Source of the DNA: Casp-actino8 sp039800005
GTDB taxonomy: Bacteria; Actinomycetota; Acidimicrobiia; Acidimicrobiales; Ilumatobacteraceae
NCBI GenBank assembly: GCA_039800005.1
Contig: JBDLRN010000087.1
Location: forward strand, 1-9,769
Direction: 5' to 3'
Length of the DNA: 9,769 nt
In this document: one piece after another, positions 1-7,799 of the stretch
Layout: every line of letters starts with the position of its first letter
Position numbering within the stretch: position 1 is the stretch's first letter
The notes under the pieces: generated by a model
The model's input: the letters and a program-made list of their open reading frames with translations, nothing else
Databases searched by the model: none
What the model was told of the DNA's origin: nothing
Made by a program: the position numbers and the translations under genes

Positions 1-936
1 CATCGTGAACCGGCCTTCTTGTTCGGCGATCGCCGCGTGGAACTCGATCTGGTAGAGGAGATCCCCGAGTTCCTCCACCAGATGCTCGTCGGTCGACGGA
101 TCGTCGGGGTCGAGAGCCAGGATCGCGTCGACCACCTCGTAGGTCTCTTCGAGCAGGTAGGTCACGAGTGAGCGGTGATCCTGTTCGCGGTCCCAGGGGC
201 ATTCACGCCGCAACGTGCGTGCCAACTCGTGGAACGACACGAGCTCGCGACCGACCGGTGCGGCGAGACGGGGCACGTACAACGATGTGAGGTGGTCGGC
301 CTCGAGAGTTCGGTCGATCTCGGACCAGGGAATGCGGGTCACCACTTCGTCGGGCAGGCCGAGATGATGAAGGAGCACCACCTCGACATCGTCGTTGGTC
401 GCGTCGATGAGATCCTCAGCCGCCAACTTGATGTCGGACAGCACCCAGTTGGCGTGACAGTGGGCGACGAGCAGCGGGCCCGACACCCCTGCCGCCCGAC
501 GAGCGAAGTCGTGTCCGTCGACGAAAGTGACTCCGTCGTCGATCGGGTCGACTCCGAGGCGAGCCCACACCAGATCGAGAAAACTCATCGCCGGATGCAG
601 TCGGACCTCGAGGCGCGGGTCGGCGATCAACAGGCGAACGGTGCGTTCGAGAACCAGCGGCGAACCCGGCACCACGTAGACGACGGACTCGCCAGAGTCG
701 GCGGCCAGCCGAGTCTCGACGACCAGCCGTTCGTGAATCGTCCGGTACACGGCGTCGAAATCGCCGGCCGACTCGTACACGTCGTCGAACGAGACGGCGT
801 CGTGAACGAGGTGAGCGCTCGGATGGCGGGCGGTGCGCAGAAAGCGTCGCGTCGATTCGCCGATCACGCGTCGGGTCTCGTCGGTGACGAATTCGTCGCC
901 GCCGGGTCCGAGACCCACCACGTGAAGAACGCTCAT
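1..936 (-). CDS. mazG: MazG-family NTP pyrophosphohydrolase with N-terminal tetrapyrrole-methylase-like domain (partial, C-terminus off window)
   Basis: MazG enzymes hydrolyse nucleoside triphosphates to monophosphates plus pyrophosphate and are thought to clear abnormal nucleotides in the cytoplasm. The 312 visible codons show two domains. Residues 1-225 resemble the tetrapyrrole (SAM-dependent) methylase fold as in Bacillus YabN: VVGLGPGG at 6-13, RTARHP at 34-39, VVPGSPLV at 88-95 and SFLD at 118-121. The MazG domain starts near 234, with CPWD at 246-249 and the metal-binding EExxE...ExxD pattern formed by E263, E264, E267, E289 and D292. The start is ATG 936, 25 bases after the lipoprotein stop; I see no strong Shine-Dalgarno site. 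The open frame runs off the left edge just after EGRF, so the end is missing. It lies in the mfd-mazG order known from actinobacteria and is probably co-transcribed. The methylase-like domain's activity in such fusions is unknown to me. The family call is secure. Confidence 0.93.
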   Translation of the reverse strand, partial: MSVLHVVGLGPGGDEFVTDETRRVIGESTRRFLRTARHPSAHLVHDAVSFDDVYESAGDFDAVYRTIHERLVVETRLAADSGESVVYVVPGSPLVLERTVRLLIADPRLEVRLHPAMSFLDLVWARLGVDPIDDGVTFVDGHDFARRAAGVSGPLLVAHCHANWVLSDIKLAAEDLIDATNDDVEVVLLHHLGLPDEVVTRIPWSEIDRTLEADHLTSLYVPRLAAPVGRELVSFHELARTLRRECPWDREQDHRSLVTYLLEETYEVVDAILALDPDDPSTDEHLVEELGDLLYQIEFHAAIAEQEGRFTM

Positions 937-961
937 TCGGAATTCAGGTCCGCGCCGGAGC

Positions 962-1885
962 TCACGCCGGAACGACTCGTCCGGTGTCGGCGTCCCAGAC
1001 TCCGTACTCGGAACTCACCCACACGTCGGCAGCCAGGATCGCATCGGCCCGTTCGGCTTCGGCCAGACCCAGACCGATGACCTCGCGCACGTCGTCGGCG
1101 ACCTCGTCGAACGGACGGAGCACGACCACGACCCACCCCACGTTGGGAAGTTCGAACGGAGCCGTGGGCCGGCCGATCTCGGCAGTACCGAGAGCGGTGG
1201 CGAATTCCGGAACGATCTGACTCGCCAGAGTCACCTGGTCGAAGCAAGCCGAACCCGAACCGGGATCGGTGATGACGCCCCCGTCGGCGGCCGACGAATC
1301 GATCGAATACTGGGCAGCCAAGTCGGCGAAATCGGAACCGGCACCGAGTTGGGCGTCGACCTCGGCGATCACCGCTTGGTCGGTCACGAGAATGGCGCGG
1401 AGGCAGAAGACCCCCGACGTACTCGGCCCGGCGTCGTAGAGATCGCGCAGTTCGTCGGTCGAGGGGCCGAAGGCGTCGGCGAACAGTCGTTGAACGGCGG
1501 TGGCCAGAACGTAGAAGTCCTGCGCGGCGGGAGATGCGTCACCGAAGGCCGCCTGCTGTTCGAGTTCGGTGCGGGCCGCGTCGAGATCGGCATCACTCAA
1601 CGTCACGCCCTCGTCGTTCAGACGCTCGATCAAGATGGTGGTGGCGGCCCAGTCGGTCAACAGTCCGTGGGCCACACCACTGCGCACCGTGCCGGACTCG
1701 GTCTCGGCGTTCGGGATGGCGAGGGCGTAGCCGGCCAGCAGCTCGTCGAAGTCGGATCCGGAGAGTTCGCGTCCGTTCACCCGGATGGCGGTCGACTCGA
1801 CACTGGAGCAGGCCGACAGAGCGAGCGTCGCGCCGACCGACAAGGCGATCACGGACACGCGACGAGAGAGACGGGGGAGAGGCAT
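962..1885 (-). CDS. Parvulin/SurA-like lipoprotein, probably a non-catalytic peptidyl-prolyl isomerase-type chaperone
   Basis: This is a 307-residue exported protein. Its N-terminus has a basic stretch (PRLSRR), a hydrophobic core and a lipobox LSAC with Cys26, so it should be lipid-anchored outside the membrane. Residues 30-150 look like a helical SurA-N-type chaperone region beginning at VNGREL. Residues about 158-260 resemble the parvulin (PpiC) domain, with FADLAAQYSID at 186-196 and DGG at 201-203. The two histidines conserved in active parvulins are not seen: the usual HILV is AILV (A164) and the late GxH position reads GWVVV. C161 and C214 could form a disulfide. GTG 1888 and ATG 1885 are both possible starts; the GGAGG at 1890-1894 lies 4 bases from the ATG but only 1 from the GTG, so I chose the ATG. 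The mfd stop is 12 bases upstream. The fold assignment is good; the exact function is inferred. Confidence 0.84.
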   Translation of the reverse strand: MPLPRLSRRVSVIALSVGATLALSACSSVESTAIRVNGRELSGSDFDELLAGYALAIPNAETESGTVRSGVAHGLLTDWAATTILIERLNDEGVTLSDADLDAARTELEQQAAFGDASPAAQDFYVLATAVQRLFADAFGPSTDELRDLYDAGPSTSGVFCLRAILVTDQAVIAEVDAQLGAGSDFADLAAQYSIDSSAADGGVITDPGSGSACFDQVTLASQIVPEFATALGTAEIGRPTAPFELPNVGWVVVVLRPFDEVADDVREVIGLGLAEAERADAILAADVWVSSEYGVWDADTGRVVPA

Positions 1886-1889
1886 CACG

Positions 1890-1894
1890 CCTCC
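1890..1894 (-). promoter_or_regulatory. Shine-Dalgarno GGAGG deciding the lipoprotein start
   Basis: On the minus strand GGAGG is followed by CGTG and then ATG. The spacing favours ATG 1885 over the adjacent GTG 1888. The site sits in the 12-base gap after the mfd stop codon, so translation probably re-initiates on a shared transcript. Confidence 0.7.
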
Positions 1895-1897
1895 AAC

Positions 1898-4800
1898 CTA
1901 GTTGTCGGCCCCGGGGAAGAGACGGCTCAGGAAGTCGAGGAGGTATTCGACCGGTTCACGTGTTCGGGGGACCGGCACGATCAGTTGCTGCAGGGTTTCT
2001 TTGTGGATGGCGTCCTTGGCCAACCGAGACAGGCGCATGGTGTCGGAGACCTTGAGCGTGATCGGTGACAGACGGGCGTCCGATCGGGAGACGACCACCT
2101 CGGTGAGTCCGAGTCGATGGCACTCGGCGCGGACCCGACCGACCTGGAGCAACATGTCGGCCGGTTCGGGGATCGGACCGTAGCGGTCGAGCCATTCGTT
2201 GCGAATGTCCTCGACCTCGTCACGCGTCTCGACGGTGGCCAGACGACGATAGGCCTCGAGACGAAGTGCTTCTTTCGACACGTAGTCGGTGGGCAAGAAA
2301 GCGTGGGTGGGCACGTCGATCTTGATCTCCGACGGCTCCTTGGTCGGCTCGCCCTTCATCTCGCCGACCGCTTCGGTGACCATCTGGCAGTAGAGGTCGT
2401 AACCCACTGCGGCGATGTGTCCGCTCTGGGCTTCGCCGAGGAGATTGCCCGCTCCACGAATCTCGAGATCTCGCATGGCGATCTTGAAGCCGCTGCCCAA
2501 CTCGGTCGACTCGCCGATCGTGCGCAGACGCTCGTAGGCCTCCTCGGACAACGCGCGGTCGGCCGGATGGAAGAGATACGCATACGCGCGCTGACCGCTT
2601 CGGCCGACTCGTCCGCGCAGCTGGTGCATCTGTCCGAGCCCGAGCAGGTCGGCGCGTTCGACCACGAGCGTGTTGACCGACGGCATGTCGATACCGCTCT
2701 CGATGATGGTGGTGCACACCAACACGTCGTACTCGCCCTCCCAGAAGTCGAGCACGACCTGTTCGAGAGTTCCCTCGTCCATCTGGCCATGCGCGACGGC
2801 GATACGAGCCTCGGGAACGAGCTCTCGCAGACCGGCCGCGCACTCCTCGATGGTCTGCACCCGGTTGTGCACCCAGAAGACCTGACCCTCGCGCAGCAAT
2901 TCGCGACGGATCGCTTCCATGGCCACGCGCTCGTCGTATTCGCCGACGAAGGTGAGGATGGGCTGGCGATCGGCGGGCGGCGTCTGCAGAAGGCTGAGAT
3001 CGCGGATGCCGACCAGGCTCATCTCGAGCGTTCGCGGAATCGGCGTCGCGGTGAGGGTGAGCACGTCGACGTTGGTCTTCAGATGCTTCATGGCCTCTTT
3101 GTGCTGCACGCCGAAGCGTTGCTCCTCGTCGACGATCAGGAGTCCGAGATTCTTGAACTTGACCCCGCTCGACAACAGGCGGTGGGTCCCGATCACGCAA
3201 TCGATGTCACCCGACTCGAGCCCGGCGATCACCTTGTTGGCTTCGCCCTGGGTGAGAAAGCGCGACAGCACTTCGACCCGGATCGGGTAGCCGGCGAAGC
3301 GATCGGCGAAGGTGCTCCCGTGTTGCGACGCGAGCAGGGTGGTGGGCACCAATACGGCGACCTGCTTGCCGTCCTGGATCGCCTTGAACGCGGCGCGCAC
3401 CGCTACCTCGGTCTTGCCGAACCCGACGTCACCGCACACCAGACGATCCATCGGATATGGCCGTTCCATGTCGGCTTTGGTCTCGTCGATCGCCTTGCGT
3501 TGATCGGGTGTCTCGACGAACGGGAAAGCATCCTCCATCTCGTGCTGCCACGGCGTGTCGGGTGAGAAGGAGTGGCCGTGAGCGGTCACCCGCTTCTGGT
3601 AGAGCACCACAAGTTCCTGGGCGATCTCGCGCACGGCGCTGCGCACGCGCGACTTCGACTTGGCGAAGTCGGAGCCGCCCAGGCGATGCAGCACCGGCGT
3701 CTCTCCGCCCACGTACTGGCGGATGCTGTCGATCTGGTCGGACGGAACGTAGAGCTTGTCGCCACCCTTGTAAGCGAGCAGGAGGTAGTCGCGCTCGATG
3801 CCGCCGATCGTGCGTTTGACCATTCCTTCGTACTTGCCCACGCCGTGTACGTGATGAACGACGTAGTTGCCGGGCTGGAGATCTTCGAAGATGGTGGTCG
3901 ACGTCGCTCGTCGTGGGCGAGGTTTGCGATGTGCGCGACGACGTCCGGTGATGTCGGCTTCGGCGATCACCGCCAATTTGGCCGACGGAATCGTGAAGCT
4001 GCGATGCAGTGGCGCGACGGTGATCACGCCGCCGCTTCCGGCGAGATCGACGACCGACGGGTCGTTGCCGGTGGAATCGACCACCGAGAACGCCAGACCG
4101 GCGTCGCCGAGCGACGAGGCGAGGCGTTCGGCCGAACCGACTCCGTCGGCCGACACCACGACGCGGTATCCCTCGGCGAGCAAGTGGCCGAAACGGCCGG
4201 CGGGACCTTCGCCCAAGGTGCCCATTCCGGTGGCCACACCCCATCCGCTCGCCTCGAGCAGTGGAACCTCCGGTCCGTCGGCCACCGGGATCAGATTCCA
4301 CGAGCCGCGCGACGTTCCTCCGGGAGTGCCGAGCAGATGATCGGGAGCGACATGCAGGCGGGGGAACGTGCGCGAGGCGTCGCGTGCCCACGACGACGCG
4401 AGAGCGCGAGCGAGATCGTCCTCTTCGGCGAGCAGATCCTGGGCTCGGTCGCGCAAGCGTCGCGGTTCGATCAAGACGATCTTGGCCTCGGGTGGCAACA
4501 CGTCGGTGAGAATCGTGGGCTTCTCGGTGAGCCACGGGAGCCAACTCTCCATGCCGTCGAAGATCTGCCCCTCGGCGAGACGCTCCCAGTGTTCGCGACC
4601 CCATGGTTCGGACGCGACGAGCGACGACGCCCGAGCCCGACACTCGTCGGTCATGATCAACTCGCGCGCCGGGAACAACAGCACCTCGTCGATGTCGGCG
4701 TCGCTGCGCTGGTCGTGTACCGAGAAGGTGGTGAGGCGATCGACCTCGTCACCCCACAAGTCGATGCGCACCGGCACGTCACCGGTCGAGGGGAACACGT

Positions 4801-5410
4801 CGACGATCGCGCCGCGTACGGCGACTTCTCCGCGATGCTCGACGACGTCTTCGCGTCGATAGCCGCGGGCGACCAGAGTGCTCACGAGTTCGATCGGATC
4901 GAGGGTCGATCCCTTGCGCACGACGACGGGTGCGGCGACTCCGTCAATTCGATCAGTATCCGGTCCGAGCTGTTGGAGCAGAGATCGCATGCTGGCCACC
5001 ACGACCGCCGGTCGGCGATCCTCGTGCGCGAGTCGCCAGAGAACTTCGAGGCGTCGGCCCATGGTGTCGACGCTCGGACTCACTCGTTCGAACGGCAAAG
5101 TCTCCCAGGCCGGGAAGAGCACCACGTCGCTCGCGCCCGGTGAGTCGGAACGAGACGCGGTGCTCGATGACATGCCAGATGAGATGCTCGATGGCATGAA
5201 GTGCGCGAGGTCGTCGGCCAACTGGGCGGCCATGGTTCCCGTGGGGCAAGCCACGACGATCGGACGACGTCCCGACAGTTGAGCGAGCGCGGCGACGGTG
5301 ACGGCGCGGGCCACGTCGGGAACGGCGATCGTGCCGTCGACGGCTCCGATCAAGGTGCGCAGCGCCGGATCGTTGCGCAGCCGCGACGGGAGCGACGAGA
5401 GCACGCTCAC
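1898..5410 (-). CDS. mfd: Transcription-repair coupling factor Mfd
   Basis: Mfd is an ATP-driven DNA translocase that pushes RNA polymerase stalled at lesions off DNA and recruits UvrA to start nucleotide excision repair. All domains of the family are visible in 1170 residues. The UvrB-homology region includes LFPAWETLPFE at 98-108 and MRSLLQQL at 141-148. The CarD-like RNA polymerase-interacting domain runs about 508-575 (PGNYVVHHVHGVGKYEGM). The helicase core has Walker A GDVGFGKT at 660-667, DEEQ at 761-764, TATPIPRTL at 787-795 and QLRGRVGRSGQR at 930-941. A TRCF C-terminal domain covers about 1035-1150. The length is normal. The start is GTG 5410, which overlaps the pth stop as GTGA, suggesting translational coupling. 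A serine-rich low-complexity loop at 74-92 is the only oddity. The identification is essentially certain. Confidence 0.99.
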   Translation of the reverse strand: MSVLSSLPSRLRNDPALRTLIGAVDGTIAVPDVARAVTVAALAQLSGRRPIVVACPTGTMAAQLADDLAHFMPSSISSGMSSSTASRSDSPGASDVVLFPAWETLPFERVSPSVDTMGRRLEVLWRLAHEDRRPAVVVASMRSLLQQLGPDTDRIDGVAAPVVVRKGSTLDPIELVSTLVARGYRREDVVEHRGEVAVRGAIVDVFPSTGDVPVRIDLWGDEVDRLTTFSVHDQRSDADIDEVLLFPARELIMTDECRARASSLVASEPWGREHWERLAEGQIFDGMESWLPWLTEKPTILTDVLPPEAKIVLIEPRRLRDRAQDLLAEEDDLARALASSWARDASRTFPRLHVAPDHLLGTPGGTSRGSWNLIPVADGPEVPLLEASGWGVATGMGTLGEGPAGRFGHLLAEGYRVVVSADGVGSAERLASSLGDAGLAFSVVDSTGNDPSVVDLAGSGGVITVAPLHRSFTIPSAKLAVIAEADITGRRRAHRKPRPRRATSTTIFEDLQPGNYVVHHVHGVGKYEGMVKRTIGGIERDYLLLAYKGGDKLYVPSDQIDSIRQYVGGETPVLHRLGGSDFAKSKSRVRSAVREIAQELVVLYQKRVTAHGHSFSPDTPWQHEMEDAFPFVETPDQRKAIDETKADMERPYPMDRLVCGDVGFGKTEVAVRAAFKAIQDGKQVAVLVPTTLLASQHGSTFADRFAGYPIRVEVLSRFLTQGEANKVIAGLESGDIDCVIGTHRLLSSGVKFKNLGLLIVDEEQRFGVQHKEAMKHLKTNVDVLTLTATPIPRTLEMSLVGIRDLSLLQTPPADRQPILTFVGEYDERVAMEAIRRELLREGQVFWVHNRVQTIEECAAGLRELVPEARIAVAHGQMDEGTLEQVVLDFWEGEYDVLVCTTIIESGIDMPSVNTLVVERADLLGLGQMHQLRGRVGRSGQRAYAYLFHPADRALSEEAYERLRTIGESTELGSGFKIAMRDLEIRGAGNLLGEAQSGHIAAVGYDLYCQMVTEAVGEMKGEPTKEPSEIKIDVPTHAFLPTDYVSKEALRLEAYRRLATVETRDEVEDIRNEWLDRYGPIPEPADMLLQVGRVRAECHRLGLTEVVVSRSDARLSPITLKVSDTMRLSRLAKDAIHKETLQQLIVPVPRTREPVEYLLDFLSRLFPGADN

Positions 5411-6024
5411 AACGAGTTGTACGTGTTCATGGCGGCATCGACGCCGTCGACGACGATCTTCTCCACCGCATCGGCCGCCACACGCACCGCCACGTCGAGG
5501 ATCTCGCGCTCGGCCGGAGGCACGCGACTCAGCACGTGATTGGCTCCCTGTTCCTTCGACGTCGGTTTGCCCACGCCGATGCGCACGCGCACGTAATCCT
5601 GGGTCCCGGTTCGGTCGGTGATGCTGCGCAGTCCGTTGTGCCCGCCGAGACCGCCGCCGAACTTCACGCGCACCGTGCCGGGTGACAGATCGAGCTCGTC
5701 GTGCACGACCACCAGGGCCGGAAAACCGCCGTCGATCACGAAACCGTGACGCCGGACCAACTTGGCCACGGCGTTGCCACTTTCGTTCATGAACGTGGTG
5801 GGGAAGGCGAGGACGGCCCGCTTGGTGTTGGGCGGAGAGCCGAGCCGGATCTGGCCTTCGAGTGCCGAGTCGCGTCCGGCACTGAGAGTGGTGCCGTGTC
5901 GGCGAGCCAGTTCGGCGACGACTTCTTCCCCGACGTTGTGGCGCGTGCGGGCGTACTGCTTGCCGGGATTGCCGAGTCCGACGACGAGAGCGTCGAACGT
6001 GGGTGCGTGCTTCTTCTCCGGCAC
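5407..6024 (-). CDS. pth: Peptidyl-tRNA hydrolase (Pth)
   Basis: Pth cleaves the ester bond of peptidyl-tRNAs that drop off ribosomes, recycling tRNA in the cytoplasm. From GTG 6024 the protein has 205 residues, slightly longer than the usual 190. The catalytic and binding residues of the family are all present: N19 in GLGNPG, catalytic H29 in RTRHNVG, N80 in FMNESG, H108 and D109 in HDELDL, and N130 in GGHNGLRS. The frame stays open upstream to 6147, but that part overlaps rplY in another frame and has no Pth-like sequence. GTG 6024 is the only conventional start between the rplY stop and the conserved core, 16 bases after that stop; I see no clear Shine-Dalgarno site. The stop overlaps the mfd start by 4 bases. 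The rplY-pth pairing is common in bacteria. Function is certain; the start is likely. Confidence 0.96.
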   Translation of the reverse strand: MPEKKHAPTFDALVVGLGNPGKQYARTRHNVGEEVVAELARRHGTTLSAGRDSALEGQIRLGSPPNTKRAVLAFPTTFMNESGNAVAKLVRRHGFVIDGGFPALVVVHDELDLSPGTVRVKFGGGLGGHNGLRSITDRTGTQDYVRVRIGVGKPTSKEQGANHVLSRVPPAEREILDVAVRVAADAVEKIVVDGVDAAMNTYNSL

Positions 6025-6040
6025 GAGTACCGGCGTGGCG

Positions 6041-6649
6041 TCAGGACGCAGGTGCGGCTTCGGCGGCAGCCCCGGCGGCCGCCGAAGGTGCAGACTTGGA
6101 GCCGACCGCGGCGGTGACGACCGGCATGTCGGACTCGCCGAGTGCACGGCATCCGGCCGGAAGGGTGATGTCGGACAAGCGGATCACGTCACCGGGCTGC
6201 ATGTTCGACACGTCGACGGTGACCTCACTCGGCATGTTGGCCGGGGTGGTGACCAACTCGAGGGTGTCGACGGCGGCGTCGACGAGACCACCTTCGGCCA
6301 GAACGGCCTTGGCGTTGCCGACCAAGTGAACCGGCACCGACACGGTGAGCTCCTCGCTCAGGTCGATGCGCAGGAAGTCGACGTGGGAGACGGTGCGACG
6401 CACCGGATGACGCTGCATGTCCTTGACGACGGCCGGGTAGGAGTTGCCGTCGACTTCGAGAGTGAGGATGGTGTTCGCACCGGCCGGGCCCGACAGGGCC
6501 ACGCGCAGTTCGGCGCGAGCGACCGACACCGACACCGGTGTCATGCCGAGGCCGTAGAGCACACCCGGAATCTGCTCCTCGCGACGAAGGCGACGGGCGG
6601 CGGCCGAGCCCTCGGCGCGGCCCGATGTGATGCGGAGTGTGGTCGACAT
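6041..6649 (-). CDS. rplY: Large-subunit ribosomal protein bL25, long CTC/TL5 form
   Basis: L25 binds 5S rRNA in the central protuberance of the 50S subunit; the long CTC/TL5 form is also described as a general stress protein. From ATG 6649 the protein has 202 residues. The L25 domain covers about 1-95, with the typical ARRLRREEQIPGVLYG at 18-33 and VKDMQRHPVRRTVSHVDFL at 75-93. The TL5 beta domain covers about 96-183, followed by an alanine-rich tail at 188-202. The frame is open up to 6709, but AAAGG at 6656-6660 lies 6 bases from ATG 6649 and family similarity begins there. The gene follows prs after a 123-base gap that carries repeats and hairpins, and precedes pth by 16 bases. The prs-rplY-pth order is the same in mycobacteria. 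Confidence 0.96.
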   Translation of the reverse strand: MSTTLRITSGRAEGSAAARRLRREEQIPGVLYGLGMTPVSVSVARAELRVALSGPAGANTILTLEVDGNSYPAVVKDMQRHPVRRTVSHVDFLRIDLSEELTVSVPVHLVGNAKAVLAEGGLVDAAVDTLELVTTPANMPSEVTVDVSNMQPGDVIRLSDITLPAGCRALGESDMPVVTAAVGSKSAPSAAAGAAAEAAPAS

Positions 6650-6730
6650 GACTGGCCTTTCGTAGGACCCCGGCCACACGAGCGGGCCAGGGGCGATACC
6701 GGCTGGCAATGCTAGGGCCTGGTCGGGAAG

Positions 6731-6747
6731 GATCCCACCCCGGGATC
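6731..6747 (-). terminator. Perfect GATCCC/GGGATC hairpin between prs and rplY
   Basis: On the minus strand a 6-bp perfect stem (6731-6736 with 6742-6747) encloses a 5-base loop, 26 bases after the prs stop. No U-run follows, so it is not a standard intrinsic terminator. It could be an attenuator, an RNA-end stabiliser or a chance palindrome. Confidence 0.3.
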
Positions 6748-6751
6748 GCAG

Positions 6752-6782
6752 CCTGGTAACTAGGCCAGGGAACTAGGCCTGG
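6752..6782 (-). repeat. Interleaved CCAGG – CCTGG – CCAGG repeat over the prs stop codon
   Basis: Three 5-base elements sit exactly 13 bases apart (plus-strand positions 6752-6756, 6765-6769 and 6778-6782). The middle one is the reverse complement of the outer two. The two 8-base spacers between them are nearly identical (plus strand TAACTAGG and GAACTAGG). The prs TAG stop lies inside. The middle element can pair with either neighbour, giving two mutually exclusive short hairpins. A related CCAGGCCCTAG occurs on the minus strand at 6712-6722. A role in rplY expression is conceivable but unproven. Confidence 0.6.
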
Positions 6783-7753
6783 TTCTCGCCGCCGAAGATC
6801 TCCGACACGCTGGTGTCGTCGAACACGGCCGACAGGGCGTCGGCGATGATCGGCGCCACCGAGATGACCTGGATCTTGTCGATCAACTTCTCGGCCGGAA
6901 TGGGCAAAGTGTTGGTGAGAACGACCCGATCGATGCGGGAGTTGGCCAGACGCTCGACGGCCGGCCCCGACAGGACGCCGTGGGTAGCCATGGCCCACAC
7001 CTCGGTGGCCCCCTTGTTCAAGAGCAACTCGGCGGCCGACACGATGGTGCCACCGGTGTCGATCATGTCGTCGGTGAGGATGCAGAGGCGCCCCTCGACG
7101 TCACCGATCACGTCGAGGGCCTGAGCGGTGTTGGTGGTGCCCTTCGGACGGCGCTTGTACACGAAGGCCAGATCGGCGCCGAGGTGCTGCTGCATGCGCT
7201 CGGCCACTTTGATGCGTCCGGCGTCGGGCGACACGATCACCGGATCCTTGGCGTTGGCGCGGATGTAGTCCTCGATGACCGGCATGGCGGTGAGGTGATC
7301 GACCGGACCGCCGAAGAAACCCTGGATCTGGCCGCTGTGCAGATCGATCGACACCATGCGCTTGGCACCGGCGGCAAGAAACAGGTCGGCGATCAGACGC
7401 GCGGTGATGGGCTCGCGTCCTTCGGCCTTTCGGTCCTGTCGGGCGTAACCGTAGAACGGACACACCGCCGTGATGCGCTTGGCCGAGGCGCGCTGCGCAG
7501 CATCGATCATGATGAGCTGTTCCATGATCGAGTCGTTGATGCTGCGACCGTCGCACCCGTAGTGCGTCTGCATGATGAACACGTCGCAACCGCGAACACT
7601 CTCACCGAAACGCGGTCGCACTTCACCGTTGGCGAACTCGACCAGGTTCGGGTCGCCGAGATCGATGCCGAGGTGACGGGCCACCTCGTGAGCCAGAGCC
7701 GGATGGGTCCGACCCGAATAGAGCGCCATTCGTTTGGTCGTGACTTTGTCCAT
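6773..7753 (-). CDS. prs: Ribose-phosphate diphosphokinase (PRPP synthetase, class I)
   Basis: Prs transfers pyrophosphate from ATP to ribose 5-phosphate to make PRPP, the precursor for purines, pyrimidines, histidine, tryptophan and NAD, and in actinobacteria also for decaprenyl-phospho-arabinose. The 326-residue protein matches the usual family length. Visible motifs are YARQDRK at 104-110 (ATP contact), DLHSGQIQGFF at 137-147 (metal-binding signature), the KRR catalytic loop at 200-202 and the PRPP loop TDDMIDTGGT at 227-236. ATG 7753 was chosen because family similarity begins about 8 residues later and the length fits; the frame is open to 8059 only as a shadow of glmU. An in-frame ATG at 7729 would remove 8 residues and is less likely. 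The Shine-Dalgarno site is weak: AGAGGG lies 13 bases away. The glmU stop is 46 bases upstream, matching the known glmU-prs pairing. Confidence 0.98.
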   Translation of the reverse strand: MDKVTTKRMALYSGRTHPALAHEVARHLGIDLGDPNLVEFANGEVRPRFGESVRGCDVFIMQTHYGCDGRSINDSIMEQLIMIDAAQRASAKRITAVCPFYGYARQDRKAEGREPITARLIADLFLAAGAKRMVSIDLHSGQIQGFFGGPVDHLTAMPVIEDYIRANAKDPVIVSPDAGRIKVAERMQQHLGADLAFVYKRRPKGTTNTAQALDVIGDVEGRLCILTDDMIDTGGTIVSAAELLLNKGATEVWAMATHGVLSGPAVERLANSRIDRVVLTNTLPIPAEKLIDKIQVISVAPIIADALSAVFDDTSVSEIFGGENQA

Positions 7754-7799
7754 GGAACCCGTGTCGCCCTCTCGTGGATCTCTGCCGCGGATCGCGTGC

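Noticed and set aside
175..1080. Plus-strand open frame of 301 codons opposite the mazG region.
   Set aside because: The minus-strand frame has clear methylase-like and MazG motifs; the plus-strand one has none.
2117..5143. Two long plus-strand open frames (482 and 523 codons) opposite mfd.
   Set aside because: They lie antisense to an unmistakable, full-length Mfd and show no family motifs; long antisense frames are expected in high-GC coding DNA.
6025..6147. Extended N-terminus of Pth beginning at 6147.
   Set aside because: The extra 41 residues are Pro/Arg-rich, overlap rplY in another frame and lie outside the Pth family core.
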